A stretch of 64,000 nt of DNA. It comes from Aerococcus christensenii. Its GTDB lineage: Bacteria > Bacillota > Bacilli > Lactobacillales > Aerococcaceae. Below, piece after piece: positions 55,895 to 64,000 of this stretch; positions within the stretch are counted from its first letter, which is position 1, and every line of letters begins with the position of its first letter. The stretch spans positions 744,001 through 808,000 of the forward strand of contig NZ_CP014159.1 of NCBI RefSeq assembly GCF_001543105.1. Reading direction: 5' to 3'. The notes below the pieces were generated by a model. That model saw only the letters and a list, made by a program, of their open reading frames with translations. It made no database searches and was not told where the DNA came from. A program made the position numbers and the translations under genes.

Positions 55895-56359
55895 ATGCTA
55901 CATTATTTTTATGAAAATCATCTTGTTCATTATGCCAAGCAAACACCTGCAACATGGGAAGAAGCCATTCGCATTTCTTGTGAAGTGTTGAAGGCTCAAC
56001 AGTATATTACTGATCAATATGTAGATGCCATTATCCAATCCGTTAAGGATAATGGCCCCTATATTGTAATTGTTCCAGGTATTGCTATGCCACATGCTAT
56101 GGCTGATAATCCTGGTGTATTAGGGACAGGTATTAGTTTTACAAAATTTGAACAGCCAATTAATTTTTTAGATCAAAAAACAGGAGAAGAACATTCTGCC
56201 TCTTTATTTTTTACCTTAGCTGCTAAAAATTCAGAAGAACATTTGAAAAACATTCAAAATTTAATGGATTTATTAATGAACGAAGACATTGTCGAAAAAT
56301 TAAAGGCAACGCATTCTTTAGCAGATTATAAACAGTTACTAGAAGATTTAAATAAATAA
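55895..56359 (+). CDS. ulaC: Ascorbate PTS EIIA component, copy 2
   Basis: 154 residues, same length as copy 1, with the phosphorylated histidine in AMPHAM at residue 67. More substitutions than ulaG, chiefly in the first 50 residues. Intact. Its permease partner in this operon is broken, so it could only serve the copy 1 permease. Confidence 0.92.
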   Translation: MLHYFYENHLVHYAKQTPATWEEAIRISCEVLKAQQYITDQYVDAIIQSVKDNGPYIVIVPGIAMPHAMADNPGVLGTGISFTKFEQPINFLDQKTGEEHSASLFFTLAAKNSEEHLKNIQNLMDLLMNEDIVEKLKATHSLADYKQLLEDLNK

Positions 56360-56373
56360 AGGAAGTTATTACT

Positions 56374-57852
56374 ATGAATCAAATTGCAGATGTTTTATTT
56401 ATAGCTTGAACATTTTTTGCTAAAAATATTCTGACGCAACCAGCTTTTATGATCGGTACTATTGTTTTGATTGGTTATATTTTGCTCAAGCGGCCTTGGT
56501 ATGATTGTTTAGCAGGATTTTTAAAAGCAACGTGTGGCTATCTAATTCTTGCTGTTGGATCAGGTGGTTTGGTTAAGAATTTCCGCCCAATTTTGGTAGG
56601 ATTAAAAGATCGTTTTAATTTATCAGCGATGGTTATTGATCCTTACTTTGGATAAAATGCTGTTACAGAAGGGGTAGAACCGATGTTTGGACGCACTTTT
56701 GGTGACGTTATGCTCTTATTGTTAATTGCCTTTATTGTTAATATTATCCTCGTTCGGTTCAATAAATGGACGAAATTACGTGCTTTATTTACAACAGGTA
56801 ATGTGCAGGTACAACAGGCTTCTACTGCATTTTGGATTATGCTCTTTTGCTATCCAATGATGGGCAGATGGTCTGTGCTTATTATTATGTCAATTATTCT
56901 TGGCTTATATTGGGCAGTTGGTTCTAATTTAACAATTGGTATTTGTCAAGATTTAACAGATGGGGGCGGCTTTGCTGTTGCGCACCAACAAATGTTTGGA
57001 TTAACCTTCTTTGCTAAATTAGCTGAAAAATTCAAACAAAAAGACGGCAAAGAAGTAAAACGGATGGAAGATGTGAGTTTTCCAGGGTGGTTATCCATCT
57101 TTAACGAGAATATGGTTTCCACTTCTATTTTGATGTTACTTTTCTTTGGAATTATTTTAGCTGTATTAGGGAAACCATATTTAGTAGGATTAAAAGCGTT
57201 AAAACCTGATAAAAACTTTTTGTTCTATATTGTTGAAACTTGCTTGAATTTTGCAGTTTACTTAACTATTTTACAATTAGGAGTACGTACATTCGTTGGA
57301 GAATTAACAGAATCTTTCCAAGGAATTTCCAATACGATTTTACCTGGAGCTGTTCCTGGGATTGATATTGCAGCAACATTTGCCTTTGGATCACCGAATG
57401 CTTCTACTATTGGTTTCTTATCTGGTGCCATTGGGCAGTTTTTAATGATTACTTTGTTAATTGTTTTAAAATCACCTACTATTGTTATTGCAGGATTTAT
57501 TCCAGTCTTCTTTGATAACGCAGCGATTGGTGTGTTTGCAAATAACCGGGGAGGGTATAAGGCTGCTTTAGTCTTACCATTCTTCTCAGGTATTATTCAA
57601 GTATTGGGGTCAGCAGTGTTTGCTACCTGCATTGGACTATCACAGTATGGCGGTTATTTGGGAATGTTAGACTGGGCGACAGTATGGCCAGGATTCACTA
57701 TCATTATGAAATTGTTAGGCTATGCAGGAATTGCTGTTGTAATTGCGATTTTATTAGTCATTCCACAATTACAATATAGGAAGAATCCAGAAGGATACTT
57801 TATGCAAGTAGAAGATTACGAACAATATAAAGAAAAATTTGCTAAAAACTAG
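56374..57852 (+). pseudogene. ulaA: Ascorbate PTS permease EIIC, copy 2, two stop codons
   Basis: Same-frame alignment with copy 1 runs from ATG 56374 to the normal end. Codon 12 is TGA (56407-56409) where copy 1 has a TGG tryptophan, and codon 94 is TAA (56653-56655) where copy 1 has CAA. Both are single transitions. Internal ATGs at 56449 and 56683 open partial frames, but the product would lack the first membrane segments. No frameshift is seen. Probably inactive. Confidence 0.9.
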
Positions 57853-57894
57853 TTAGTTAAATAAAGCATTTCAAAAAAATGAGGAGGAATAACA

Positions 57895-58191
57895 ATGCGG
57901 GTTTTAGTATCATGTGCAAATGGATCAGGAACCAGTTTAATGTTACAAAGAAGCGCTGAAAAAGCTTTGAAAGAATTAGGCTTTAAAATTACAGCGATTA
58001 ATCATACTTCAATCGCTGAAGGAAAAAGCACAGCGCGTAATTTTGATGTAGTTTTTACACCACTTAACTTTGTGAATATGTTTGATCAAGCGATCAAGCA
58101 AGGAGTGACAGTTATTGGCATTCAAAATGTTATGTCTGCAAAAGAAGTTAAAGAAAAAGTAGAAAAAAGCGATTTAATGAATAAAAAATAA
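57895..58191 (+). CDS. ulaB: Ascorbate PTS EIIB component, copy 2
   Basis: 98 residues, nearly identical to copy 1, phosphocysteine C7 in VSCANGSGTS. ATGAGGAGGAAT ribosome site. Intact, although the permease encoded before it is broken. Confidence 0.92.
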   Translation: MRVLVSCANGSGTSLMLQRSAEKALKELGFKITAINHTSIAEGKSTARNFDVVFTPLNFVNMFDQAIKQGVTVIGIQNVMSAKEVKEKVEKSDLMNKK

Positions 58192-58242
58192 AAATAACTT
58201 TTTCAATATAAACCAATTAATTGAAAAGGAAGGACTAACAAA

Positions 58243-58583
58243 ATGACTTTACCAAAATTACAAATAGCCTGTGACCATAATGATTTATCAAGTGCTTTAG
58301 CGGATATAAAAGCGGTTGGAGATGTAGTAGATATTATTGAAGCCGGGACGCTTTGTTGGCAGGAGAAACATGGGGAGAAAAAGACCTGAATAAAGTAAAT
58401 AAATTGATAGATATGGGCTTTAGAGTGTCTGTAACAGGAGGATTAAAAGTAGAAATATTGGATCTATTTAAAGGCGTTGATGTGTATACCTTTATAGCTG
58501 GGCGAGGCATAACGCAAGCAAAAGATCCCAAACAAGCAGCGATTGATTTCCAAAATAAAATAAAAGAAATCTGGGGGAAATAG
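58243..58583 (+). pseudogene. ulaD: 3-keto-L-gulonate 6-phosphate decarboxylase, copy 2, internally deleted
   Basis: The first 36 residues (to VVDIIEAGT) and the last 77 or so (from LAGETWGEKDL) match copy 1, but the gene is 341 bases against 639. The missing 298 bases remove the D-x-K-x-x-D catalytic region and shift the frame. Translation from the start ends soon after the junction near 58350. Inactive; copy 1 would be needed for the pathway. Confidence 0.9.
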
Positions 58584-58597
58584 CCCACAGGGCGAAA

Positions 58598-58646
58598 AAA
58601 TAAGTTCAGCGAGCATCCCTAGGGGGTTGTGCTGAACTTATTTTTA
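58598..58646 (+). terminator. Hairpin/terminator between ulaD and ulaE, operon 2
   Basis: A perfect 13-base stem (58598-58610 with 58631-58643), then ATTTTTAT-type T tract. It shares the GTTCAGC core with the hairpin at the same place in operon 1. Confidence 0.75.
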
Positions 58647-58674
58647 TCCCATAAAAGGATAAGGAGGAAGTATA

Positions 58675-59532
58675 GTGGTCAGTTTAGGAATATATGAAAA
58701 AGCACTTCCGAAAGGGATAAGTTGGATACAACGATTGAAAATGGCTAAAGAGTTAGGCTTTGATTTCGTAGAAATGTCAATTGATGAAACCGATGAACGG
58801 TTGGGGCGGCTAGATTGGACAAAAGAAGAAAGACATGAAGTAGTCAATGCGATGTACGCAACAGACATGAGAATTTTTTCAATTTGTTTAAGTGGCCATC
58901 GACGATTTCCATTTGGATCGTCTGATCCAAAGAAACGGCAAATAGCGCTAGAAATGATGCAAAAAGCAGTGGACCTAGCAGTGGATCTAGGAGTTAGAAA
59001 TATCCAATTAGCAGGATATGATGTGTACTATGAAGAGAAAACAGATACTTCACGCGCGTACTTTATGGAAAATTTACAAAAAGCGGTGCATATGGCAGCA
59101 GAAAAGCAAGTGATGTTATCCATAGAAATTATGGATGATCCATTTATTAATTCGATAACAAAATTTAATCAAATTAAGCGAACGATTCACTCTCCATGGC
59201 TACAAGTTTATCCAGATTTAGGGAATCTAAGTGCATGGTCAAGTAATGAGGTAGGTGCAGAATTAGAATTAGGTATAGATGAAATTGTAGCGTGTCATGT
59301 CAAAGATACCCGGAATGTGACAGAGGATTTCCCAGGACAATTCAAAGAGGTTCCATGGGGAGAAGGGGATGTAGACTTTTTGGGCTGCTTTAAAACTTTA
59401 AAACGATTGAACTATAATGGCACCTTTATGATAGAAATGTGGTCAGAAACGGCAGATGATCCAGCGGAAGAGATAAGGAAAGCAAAAGCATATGTATTAC
59501 CATATATGAGAGAGGCGGGATATCATGTCTAG
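58675..59532 (+). CDS. ulaE: L-xylulose 5-phosphate 3-epimerase, copy 2
   Basis: 285 residues starting at GTG 58675 behind AAGGAGG. Same motifs as copy 1 (LSIEIMDD, VYPDLGN, ACHVKDT, FMIEMWSE). Intact. It lies after the strong intra-operon hairpin, so transcription may depend on read-through. Confidence 0.92.
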   Translation: MVSLGIYEKALPKGISWIQRLKMAKELGFDFVEMSIDETDERLGRLDWTKEERHEVVNAMYATDMRIFSICLSGHRRFPFGSSDPKKRQIALEMMQKAVDLAVDLGVRNIQLAGYDVYYEEKTDTSRAYFMENLQKAVHMAAEKQVMLSIEIMDDPFINSITKFNQIKRTIHSPWLQVYPDLGNLSAWSSNEVGAELELGIDEIVACHVKDTRNVTEDFPGQFKEVPWGEGDVDFLGCFKTLKRLNYNGTFMIEMWSETADDPAEEIRKAKAYVLPYMREAGYHV

Positions 59533-60241
59533 AGAAGCAATCATTCAAGCAATGAAAGAGCGGGTATGTTTAGCAAATTTAAAATTACCAGAATATGGAT
59601 TAGTGACTTTAACATGGGGGAATGTCGCAGAAGTGAATCGGGAGTTGGGAGTAATTGTGATCAAACCATCAGGAGTACCGTATGAAAAAATGAATCCAGA
59701 GGATATGGTAGTGACTGATCTAGAAGGGCATTTACTTGAAAAAGACAGTTTACGACCTTCATCAGATTTACCGACAGATGTTGTTTTGTTCAAAGCGTTT
59801 CCTGAAATTGTAGGAATCACTCATACGCATAGTGTACAGGGAGTGTCTTGGGCACAAGCTGGTCGGGACGTTCCAGTATATGGGACAACACATGCGGATA
59901 ATTTTTATGGACCAATTCCGTGTACGCGTGATCTCACGCAAGCAGAAGTAGAAGAAGCGTATGAAAAGAATACAGGGAAAGTAATTGTAGAAACATTTAG
60001 AGAACGACAAATTGATCCCATGGTAGTTCCAGGAGTATTAGTGCGTAATCATGGGACTTTTTCGTGGGGAAATAGTGCGATGAAATCAGTAGAGGTAGGG
60101 AAAGTCATTGAAACAGTATGTGATATGGCAGAACGTACAGAGCAATTGAAAAAACAAGCAGCCTGCCCTATTCCACAATATTACCTAGATAAGCATTATT
60201 ATCGTAAGCATGGTAAAAATGCTTACTATGGTCAAAAGTGA
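59525..60241 (+). CDS. ulaF: L-ribulose 5-phosphate 4-epimerase, copy 2
   Basis: 238 residues with KPSGVPYE, THTHSVQG, TTHADNFYG and the HYYRKHGKNAYYGQ end, as in copy 1. Overlaps ulaE by 8 bases exactly as in operon 1. Intact; with ulaE it could process pentulose phosphates from the kinase gene downstream. Confidence 0.92.
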   Translation: MSREAIIQAMKERVCLANLKLPEYGLVTLTWGNVAEVNRELGVIVIKPSGVPYEKMNPEDMVVTDLEGHLLEKDSLRPSSDLPTDVVLFKAFPEIVGITHTHSVQGVSWAQAGRDVPVYGTTHADNFYGPIPCTRDLTQAEVEEAYEKNTGKVIVETFRERQIDPMVVPGVLVRNHGTFSWGNSAMKSVEVGKVIETVCDMAERTEQLKKQAACPIPQYYLDKHYYRKHGKNAYYGQK

Positions 60242-60255
60242 TCATAAAAACACAA

Positions 60256-60294
60256 ATAGTCTTCAAGGCATAGAGTTCTTGAAGGCTATTTTTT
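60256..60294 (+). terminator. Terminator of ula operon 2
   Basis: TAGTCTTCAAG (60257-60267) pairs with CTTGAAGGCTA (60278-60288, one G-T), then TTTTTT. Confidence 0.8.
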
Positions 60295-60309
60295 ATGGGG
60301 GGGTAAGCG

Positions 60310-60339
60310 TTGTTTTGAGTGAATGCGATTGAGTATAAT
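60310..60339 (+). promoter_or_regulatory. Possible promoter of the FGGY kinase gene
   Basis: TTGTTT (60310-60315), 18-bp spacer, TATAAT (60334-60339), 42 bases before the start codon. Confidence 0.5.
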
Positions 60340-60380
60340 TAAAAGAAATAGAGCACTATAAATTAGAAGGAGCTGGATAC

Positions 60381-61910
60381 ATGAAGAAAAAATATTTACT
60401 AGGGATTGATGGTGGAACAGGTGGAATGCGAGTAGGTATTTTTGATTTTAAAGGATATGAAAAAGGTTTTGCATCTGTTCCTTATCCGACCTATTATCCG
60501 CATTCGGGATGGGCAGAACAAAAACCACTAGATTGGTGGAGAGCTTTAAGAAAGGCTATTCAAGAGGCTTTACAGACAAGTCAAGTTAAAAAGGAAGAAA
60601 TTCTTGCCCTGTCTTATGATGTGACGTGTTGTAGTGTGGTTTTATCGAAGAATGATGGGACGGCGTTACGGAATTCTCTTATTTGGATGGATGTTCGCGC
60701 AACGGAAGAAGCACATGAAATTGCTCAATGTGATCATCCTGTTTTAAAATTCAACGGATATGGAAATGTATCGGCTGAATGGATGCCATGTAAGGTGCTT
60801 TGGTTAAAACGCTATGAACCTAAAATTTATGAACAGTCTGAAAAGATTTGCGAATATGCGGATTGGTTGACTTATCAATTAACAGGAAAATGGACAATGA
60901 ATTTATCTAATAGTGCCACTCGGTGGTACTATGACAGTCAATCTGGAGGCATCCCAGATGATTTTTATCAAAAGATTGGATTAGGAGATGTTTTAGCTAA
61001 ATTTCCTCAGCGGGTGACTACTTTAGGTGAACAATTGGGAAAGTTACGTCTAGAAGCAGCGGAATTTTTAGGGTTAACAACGGACACAATCGTTGGTCAA
61101 GGAGGAGCAGATGCCTTTGTAGGTATTTTGGGCTTAGGATTAAATTATCCTGGCGAGGTTGCGTTGATGACGGGATCTTCGCACTTGGTGATGGGATTAA
61201 CTGATCAGTATACTTATCAAGGGCAGGGGGTATTTGGACCATTTCCAGATGCTATTCAGCCTGGCTTAGGATTTGTAGAGGGAGGGCAAACATCCAGTGG
61301 GTCTATTTTAACTTGGTTTATAAAAAATTTTTGCAGAGATCTTGAACAGTGTAGCGAAAATCCTTATGATGTATTGGATCAAGAAGCTAGAACAATAGCA
61401 CCTGGATCGAATGGATTATTAGTATTAGATTGGTGGCAAGGAAACCGTACGCCTTATACGGATCCTGATGTGCGTGGGATGATTTATGGTTTATCGCTAG
61501 CTTCTACACGATCTGAGATTTATCGTGCTATTTTGGAAGGAGTAGCTTATGGTACAGAAAACGTATTAGAGCGATTTAGGCAATTAGGATTTCAAGTGAA
61601 TGAATTAGTGATGGGAGGAGGGACTTTACGGAGTGATTTGTGGATACAAATTCACGCTGATGTAAGTAATTTACCAGTAAAAATTCCTGAAAATGGGCAG
61701 GCGCCCACACTAGGATCAGCAATTTTAGCAAGTGTAGCAGCAGGGGTTTATGAAACCAATGCTTTAGCGATTGAATCAATGGTAAGGTATCGAAAAGTGG
61801 TATTACCTCATTCAGAAAGTCATAAAAGATATCAGCAATTATTTAAAAAGTATCAACTGGCCTACCCTATTTGTGGTGAGTGGATGAAAAGTAGAGGAGA
61901 GGATGAGTAA
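60381..61910 (+). CDS. FGGY-family pentulose kinase, probably L-xylulose or ribulose kinase
   Basis: A 509-residue FGGY carbohydrate kinase. LLGIDGGTGGMRVGIFD at the N-terminus is the phosphate loop, VGQGGADAFVGILG near residue 239 holds the catalytic aspartate, and VMGGGTLRSDLWIQI near 412 is the second nucleotide motif. Sequence style (SLIWMDVRA, SGSILTWF) fits the ribulokinase/xylulokinase side. Placed between two ula-type sets that use L-xylulose and L-ribulose 5-phosphates, it likely feeds free pentulose into the epimerases. Exact sugar not decided. Confidence 0.82.
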   Translation: MKKKYLLGIDGGTGGMRVGIFDFKGYEKGFASVPYPTYYPHSGWAEQKPLDWWRALRKAIQEALQTSQVKKEEILALSYDVTCCSVVLSKNDGTALRNSLIWMDVRATEEAHEIAQCDHPVLKFNGYGNVSAEWMPCKVLWLKRYEPKIYEQSEKICEYADWLTYQLTGKWTMNLSNSATRWYYDSQSGGIPDDFYQKIGLGDVLAKFPQRVTTLGEQLGKLRLEAAEFLGLTTDTIVGQGGADAFVGILGLGLNYPGEVALMTGSSHLVMGLTDQYTYQGQGVFGPFPDAIQPGLGFVEGGQTSSGSILTWFIKNFCRDLEQCSENPYDVLDQEARTIAPGSNGLLVLDWWQGNRTPYTDPDVRGMIYGLSLASTRSEIYRAILEGVAYGTENVLERFRQLGFQVNELVMGGGTLRSDLWIQIHADVSNLPVKIPENGQAPTLGSAILASVAAGVYETNALAIESMVRYRKVVLPHSESHKRYQQLFKKYQLAYPICGEWMKSRGEDE

Positions 61911-61943
61911 GTATAAAGAATCAAGTCCTATTGTGTTTTTTAT

Positions 61944-61986
61944 AAAGCACTCTATAATTGTGAATTCGACAATTATAGAGTGCTTT
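61944..61986. terminator. Hairpin after the FGGY kinase gene
   Basis: A perfect 18-base stem (61944-61961 with 61969-61986) with a seven-base loop containing GAATTC. A short T-rich tail follows. Likely terminator, usable in both directions. Confidence 0.7.
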
Positions 61987-62075
61987 AATTTAAAGTGAGT
62001 AAATTTATATAAATTAATAAGTAGCAGCACCTTTTTTTACGTTTGTAAAACATCAATGCAATAGTAAAAAAACAG

Positions 62076-62105
62076 TTGAAAGCGAATACATGAATGTGAT
62101 ATTAT
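62076..62105 (+). promoter_or_regulatory. Promoter with perfect cre before the phosphotriesterase-family gene
   Basis: TTGAAAGCGAATACA (62076-62090) matches all 15 cre consensus positions. Its first six bases also serve as -35, with TATTAT at 62100-62105 after an 18-bp spacer. Layout mirrors both ula promoters. Confidence 0.78.
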
Positions 62106-62136
62106 TAACGTGTAAAATAAAGAAAGGAAGATTATT

Positions 62137-63069
62137 ATGACAATTGGGAAAATTCGTACAGTTTTAGGAGATATAGATTCTAGCAAGATGGGATATACAA
62201 TGTCTCATGAACATATTTTATCTCATCCACAGGGGCATGGTTCGAAAGTGGAAGAAGACCATTTATTAAATAGTGTGCCTAAAGCAATTGAAATGTTGAA
62301 ATTATATAAAGAGGCTGGGGGTGGAACTATTATAGAAGCAACTCCTCAAAGCTGGGGGCGTAATACGGCAGGAATGTGTATTGCATCTAAAGAATCTGGA
62401 GTAAATGTGATCGCTACTACAGGATATATTTGCGAAGAACATGGTATGGAACCAGAAGTATCAGATTGGTCTGTTGATTTTTTAGCAGAAAGAATGATAC
62501 ATGATATTGAAGTAGGGATGGATGATACAACAGTGAAGGCTGGCTGGATTAAGTGTGGAACAGCTTATTTGCATATTACTAATAATGAAGAAAAAGTAAT
62601 TCGGGCAGGTGCTATTGCTGCAACAGAAACAGGGGTGTGTCTTCATGCGCATACGACAGCAGGAACCATGGGAATAGAAATTTTAGAGATATTAGAAGAA
62701 GAAAATTTTGATTTAAGTAGGATGATAGTATCGCATGTTGATCGATTCCCTGATTTGTGGTACCACCGTAAAATGTTAGAGAAGGGAGCTTATTTACTTT
62801 ATGATGGACCAGGTAAAGCAAAATATTATCCAGATCAAATGCGTGTGGATTTATTGAAACAATTAGTTAAGGATGGATTTGAAGATCGGTTGTTGTTATC
62901 GAATGATATGGGAAGAAGATCCCATCATACGGTGTATGGGTATGGACCTGGATTTAATTGGATTAAACAAAGATTTATACCAAGATTGATAGAAGAAGGT
63001 ATTCCTGAAAATGTAGTTCATAAATTTATGTATGAAAATCCGCAAAAAATTTATACGATGATCAAATAG
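62137..63069 (+). CDS. Phosphotriesterase-family metal hydrolase, probable sugar-phosphate lactonase
   Basis: A 310-residue amidohydrolase of the phosphotriesterase-related class. Metal ligands are visible: HEH (H24, H26), a candidate carboxylated lysine in AGWIKCGTA, histidines in LHAHTTAG and SHVDRF, and the aspartate in LLSNDMGRRS. Several members hydrolyse phosphorylated furanose lactones such as D-xylono-1,4-lactone 5-phosphate. Standing in the place that ulaG takes in the ula operons, it may open a related lactone. ATG 62137 has AAAGGAAG upstream; it lies 11 bases before the UlaD homolog. Confidence 0.8.
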   Translation: MTIGKIRTVLGDIDSSKMGYTMSHEHILSHPQGHGSKVEEDHLLNSVPKAIEMLKLYKEAGGGTIIEATPQSWGRNTAGMCIASKESGVNVIATTGYICEEHGMEPEVSDWSVDFLAERMIHDIEVGMDDTTVKAGWIKCGTAYLHITNNEEKVIRAGAIAATETGVCLHAHTTAGTMGIEILEILEEENFDLSRMIVSHVDRFPDLWYHRKMLEKGAYLLYDGPGKAKYYPDQMRVDLLKQLVKDGFEDRLLLSNDMGRRSHHTVYGYGPGFNWIKQRFIPRLIEEGIPENVVHKFMYENPQKIYTMIK

Positions 63070-63080
63070 GAGAATAAATC

Positions 63081-63734
63081 GTGAGACCTAAATTACAAGT
63101 AGCTATGGACATTACAGATTTAAATAAAGCTATAGATATTGCTAAAAAAGTTGATCAATACGTTGATATTGTAGAAATTGGAACGATTTTAGCTATTCAA
63201 TGTGGCATGGAAGTTGTTAAAGCGTTAAATGAACTTCCTCATAAGGCAAAGATTTTGGCAGATATTCGGATTATAAAAGCCGGTAAATCAATTTCTAAAT
63301 TGGTTTATCAAACAGGAGCAGATATTATCACTGTAATAAGTGATGCGACAGAAGAAACCTTACAGGCAGTAGTAAATGAAAAAAATAAATATTCTGATAA
63401 AGAAATCTTATTAGAAATTAATGAGAATTATACAGATAAACAATTACATTATTGGTTAGATTTAGGAATAAAAAATATTATTTTTCATCGCTCTAGTGAG
63501 TATGTTTTAAAAGAAAGAGATTGGGGGCATCAAGATTTTATTGAGATTGAAAGGCTTCATAAAATGGGGTTTAAAGTAGGAGTAACTGGTGGAATAAGTT
63601 TTAATGATTTACATCAATTTAAAGGGGTTCCTGTAGATTGTTTTATTATTGGTAGAAGTATCTCAAAAGCCGATCATCCAGATTTAGAAGCTAAAAAGTA
63701 TATGGATGAAATTAAACGAATTTTTGGAGAATAG
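63081..63734 (+). CDS. UlaD-like protein with altered catalytic triad
   Basis: A 217-residue member of the KGPDC/HPS branch of the OMP decarboxylase suprafamily. D10, E32 and the HRSS histidine/arginine are kept, as is VTGGI and the IIGRSI phosphate-binding end. But the D-x-K-x-x-D triad reads D61-x-R63-x-x-K66 (ADIRIIKAG): lysine to arginine and aspartate to lysine. Ordinary decarboxylase chemistry is therefore doubtful. The start is GTG 63081 with AGGAG upstream. Part of the phosphotriesterase - UlaD-like - UlaE-like unit. Confidence 0.82.
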   Translation: MRPKLQVAMDITDLNKAIDIAKKVDQYVDIVEIGTILAIQCGMEVVKALNELPHKAKILADIRIIKAGKSISKLVYQTGADIITVISDATEETLQAVVNEKNKYSDKEILLEINENYTDKQLHYWLDLGIKNIIFHRSSEYVLKERDWGHQDFIEIERLHKMGFKVGVTGGISFNDLHQFKGVPVDCFIIGRSISKADHPDLEAKKYMDEIKRIFGE

Positions 63735-63737
63735 TTT

Positions 63738-64000
63738 ATGTTTAAATTTGGAATATATGAAAAAGCGTTGCCAAAAAATAATTTTCAAGAACAACTCAAG
63801 CGCGCAAGACAGATAGGGTATGATTTTTGGGAAATGTCTGTAGATCCATCAAAAATTGATAGATTATTTTGGGATAAAGAAAGTATTTATAAAATGAAAG
63901 CGATGTGCGATTATGCAGAATTACCTATTTATAATATGGTGTTGAGTGCACATAGGGATACACCTTTGGGAAGCATAGATGAAGGAGACTACAGTCAAGC
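63738..64000 (+). CDS. UlaE-like sugar-phosphate 3-epimerase, N-terminal part (runs off right edge)
   Basis: 87 residues from ATG 63738, three bases after the previous stop. MFKFGIYEKALPKNNFQEQL, GYDFWEMSVD and YNMVLSAHRDTPLG follow the opening of UlaE (MVSLGIYEKALPKG, GFDFVEMSID, ICLSGHRRYPFG) with many substitutions. No metal ligands lie in the visible part. GGAGAATAG precedes the start. Probably an L-xylulose 5-phosphate 3-epimerase or a relative with another substrate. Confidence 0.8.
   Translation, partial: MFKFGIYEKALPKNNFQEQLKRARQIGYDFWEMSVDPSKIDRLFWDKESIYKMKAMCDYAELPIYNMVLSAHRDTPLGSIDEGDYSQ

Noticed and set aside
56407..56409. TGA in ulaA copy 2 as a recoded tryptophan or selenocysteine codon
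   Set aside because: A TAA stop follows 81 codons later and other genes here use TGA as a normal stop, so simple nonsense mutation is the better reading.

Overview
The window reads as a low-GC Gram-positive bacterium of the order Lactobacillales. The signs are strong AAGGAGG ribosome sites, CcpA with cre-like boxes at sugar promoters, many phosphotransferase (PTS) operons, a class III fructose-1,6-bisphosphatase, a T-box in front of proS and an NCS2 permease. I cannot name the species. No rRNA or tRNA genes and no CRISPR array were seen.

Layout. 1-1163 is the start of a pyruvate phosphate dikinase gene running off the left edge. 1328-7473 holds a bile-acid-symporter-like transporter, a LysR regulator, thioredoxin reductase, thioredoxin, an arylsulfate sulfotransferase-like protein and an inositol-monophosphatase-family protein. 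7554-15385 holds a SorC-type regulator, a DeoR-type regulator and a complete L-ascorbate (ula) operon in the order G-C-A-B-D-E-F. 15432-17641 is a decayed locus (RpiR, mannose-type PTS IIB and IIA, mannonate dehydratase). 18044-23766 is an L-sorbose locus whose regulator is frameshifted. 24002-39799 is mostly ordinary chromosome: fbp, a six-gene operon with ApbE and a GH13-like protein, NCS2 permease, a decayed alcohol dehydrogenase, a thioesterase, ccpA, T-box/proS, a 4-OT tautomerase and rlmD.

39803-54200 is a scrambled accessory region. A repeat of about 205 bp occurs there in two full and two partial copies. Around and between the copies lie two orphan genes, a type I restriction subunit that lost its Walker A region, phage tail fragments, the tail of a serine recombinase, a DEDDh exonuclease, a cut methylase with its specificity subunit, an ABC-F remnant, a broken nucleoside phosphorylase, a cas3 lacking its HD domain and the first part of cse1. 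The cse1 fragment runs straight into a cut ulaR copy and a second ula operon (54721-60241). That operon is diverged in nucleotide sequence, and its ulaA (two stop codons) and ulaD (about 298 nt lost) are dead.

60381-64000 holds an FGGY kinase and a third ula-like set behind a perfect cre: a phosphotriesterase-family protein, a UlaD homolog with altered catalytic residues, and a UlaE homolog that runs off the right edge. Together the three sets form a C5/C6 sugar-acid neighbourhood feeding xylulose/ribulose 5-phosphate. Ula set 1 looks fully functional, set 2 could only work in part or by using set 1, and set 3 looks like a related pathway with different chemistry. At least 15 genes carry disabling lesions, so the region is undergoing decay and rearrangement.
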